A stretch of DNA of 64,000 bases from CANQDT01 sp051878935 (GTDB taxonomy: Bacteria; Bacillota; Clostridia; Lachnospirales; Lachnospiraceae), in NCBI GenBank assembly GCA_051878935.1, contig JBJELB010000102.1, positions 25,828 through 89,827 on the forward strand, read 5' to 3'. Both the position numbers and the translations under genes were made by a program. Shown one piece after another: positions 62,979 to 64,000 of this stretch. Each line of letters opens with the position of its first letter. Position 1 is the first letter of the stretch. The notes below the pieces were generated by a model. It worked only from the letters and a program-made list of their open reading frames with translations. It did no database searches and was not told the DNA's origin.

Positions 62979-63743
62979 ATGGAAACAAAGAATATCATTT
63001 TTGAACTGCGAAACAAAAAAGGTTTATCTCAAGAAGAGTTAGCAAAAAAGGTTATGGTCACAAGACAAGCCGTATCACGCTGGGAAAATGGTGAGACCAT
63101 TCCAAACACCGATACGCTGAAACTGTTATCCAAGGAATTGAACGTTTCAATCAACACACTCTTAGGCTCACCAAGAAAGCTTATCTGTCAATGCTGTGGA
63201 ATGCCATTAGACGATGAAATCATTGGTCATGATAAAGACGGATTTCTGAACGAAGACTATTGTAAATGGTGTTATGCGGATGGCACCTATACTTACAACA
63301 ACATGGATGAACTGGCTGATATATGTGTTAAGCATATGACAAACGAAAACTTTACCGAGGAACAGGCCAGAGCTTACATAACGGAGTTACTGCCTACATT
63401 AGACTATTGGAAGCGATATGAGGAATTAAGCGACGATGGGCAATTCGAAGCATTAAAAAAACAACTGATCGATGAGATCAATGCATTGCATATTGAGGGA
63501 ATGCCAAAGGTTAATCAGTTAAATGCTCTCGTTGGAAAATATGTAAATCTTGAATACCCGCTTCCAAATGGTATGTGTGTAAAGTTTTTAAATGATGCAA
63601 CTACTTATTTAGGAAACCAACTGGAATCAGAATTTGGTGGAGATCGTTGTTTCGGAATTTTGGCCAATATGGACTTTATTATGATTGCAACATATGAGGC
63701 AGAAGGCAGAAATCCGGAGCTTGTTCTTTATAAAAAAAGATAG
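62979..63743 (+). CDS. XRE-family regulator with zinc-ribbon and C-terminal sensor-like domain
   Basis: 254 aa. HTH of Cro/CI type (residues 1-65; GLSQEELAKKVMVTRQAVSRWENG), a zinc ribbon (about 68-100; CQCCGMPL...EDYCKWCYADG) as in PF12674-type domains, a helical stretch (MTNENFTEEQARAYITELLP), and a C-terminal domain (about 170-254; LPNGMCVKFLNDATTYL, GDRCFGILANMDFIMIATYE) I do not recognise. HTH plus this ribbon is a known architecture in gut Clostridia. Target genes unknown; it stands alone and is divergent from the two-component operon. Confidence 0.8.
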   Translation: METKNIIFELRNKKGLSQEELAKKVMVTRQAVSRWENGETIPNTDTLKLLSKELNVSINTLLGSPRKLICQCCGMPLDDEIIGHDKDGFLNEDYCKWCYADGTYTYNNMDELADICVKHMTNENFTEEQARAYITELLPTLDYWKRYEELSDDGQFEALKKQLIDEINALHIEGMPKVNQLNALVGKYVNLEYPLPNGMCVKFLNDATTYLGNQLESEFGGDRCFGILANMDFIMIATYEAEGRNPELVLYKKR

Positions 63744-63810
63744 TTCGAGCGAAATATCAGCGCAGATATTTGCTGATTCAAACCAGGAATGGTAAAACTC
63801 ATAAGGAAAC

Positions 63811-63848
63811 AGAACCTGCGGTCAATGCGACGGGCCGATGCAGGTTCT
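63811..63848. terminator. Terminator after the XRE regulator
   Basis: AGAACCTGC / GCAGGTTCT stem (63811-63819 with 63840-63848), 20-nt loop; usable from both sides. Confidence 0.7.
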
Positions 63849-63859
63849 GTCTCACGTTC

Positions 63860-64000
63860 TTATTTCTTCTTTTTCAGTTTTGGTGTTTGTAGCTCCTCAT
63901 ACATAGCATTAAACAAACCTGTCAAAAATTCCCTGAATAGCATCGGATACGTTAATCATTTCTGAAATTGGCAATCTATCTACTTTCTTGTAACCGCGAA
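63860..64000 (-). pseudogene. Frameshifted 3' end of an unidentified gene at the window edge
   Basis: On the minus strand one frame enters from the right edge (RGYKKVDRLPISEMINVS, then DAIQGIFDRFV) and stops at 63909-63911. A second frame continues with REFLTGLFNAMYEELQTPKL then KKKK and stops at 63860-63862. The two look like one C-terminus broken by a frameshift. Too little is visible to name it; an IS-type transposase tail is possible. Confidence 0.4.

Noticed and set aside
1..64000. Search for CRISPR arrays, rRNA, tRNA genes and a replication origin
   Set aside because: No regularly spaced repeats, no tRNA cloverleaf or rRNA core sequence and no DnaA-box cluster were recognised by eye; a tRNA scan would be needed to exclude an overlooked tRNA.

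Overview
The window looks like chromosomal DNA of a low-to-moderate GC Firmicute of the class Clostridia, most likely a gut Lachnospiraceae. Reasons: strong AGGAGG-type ribosome binding sites throughout, the clostridial order priA-def-fmt-rsmB-rlmN-PP2C phosphatase-PASTA kinase-rsgA-rpe-thiN, DapL-type lysine/DAP synthesis, dockerin-bearing secreted proteins, and remnants of Tn916/Tn1549-like, IS66 and ISLre2 elements typical of that family. No species name can be defended from the sequence alone.

Layout. 0-4 kb: a pfkB-type sugar kinase and NADP isocitrate dehydrogenase, then an HtrA protease. 4-6.5 kb: a cell-envelope pair, a polyprenyl-phosphate sugar transferase and an LCP ligase. 6.5-6.85 kb: a large palindromic element (copy A). 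6.9-10 kb: YigZ, a small conserved protein, and a class A PBP-like protein whose transpeptidase motifs are lost. 10-15.6 kb: secreted proteins (1259 aa, 269 aa, a half-dockerin protein) and a 49-aa small protein, with a palindrome placed symmetrically between divergent promoters. 15.6-18.9 kb: dapL, dapF, ilvE. 19-27.8 kb: a carbohydrate locus with a 1592-aa beta-helix protein, a dockerin protein, a divergent tandem AraC regulator, a DNRLRE-like secreted protein and a second small protein of the same family as the 49-aa one. 27.9-29 kb: ychF.

29-35.4 kb is an AT-rich accessory scar: an internally deleted ICE integrase, an intact DUF6088/AbiEi-like antitoxin with a doubly deleted AbiEii toxin, an IS66 tail, an SH3-domain protein split exactly at a canonical -1 slippery heptamer, a membrane NERD-domain protein, and a truncated ISLre2 transposase. 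35.5-47.4 kb: the housekeeping translation, envelope and signalling operon from priA to lgt, with a 1513-aa dockerin protein just 9 nt upstream. 52-56.8 kb: glycosyltransferase, HAD phosphatase, palindromic element copy B, 2-hydroxyacid dehydrogenase, ferritin-like coat protein and YitT. 56.9-64 kb: MATE transporter, YefM-like antitoxin with a decayed YoeB toxin, rubrerythrin, truncated PnuC, PepSY protein with its two-component system, an XRE regulator and a broken gene at the right edge.

Most noteworthy: (1) two copies of a 310-435 bp palindromic element that share a core but have different, internally complementary arms, one copy carrying a nested 107-bp hairpin module; (2) a GT51 protein with a dead transpeptidase domain; (3) a small-protein family (K-x-Y-x-K-P...D-x-x-x-T-S) tied to secreted carbohydrate genes; (4) a possible programmed -1 frameshift; (5) two toxin-antitoxin modules in which only the toxin is deleted.
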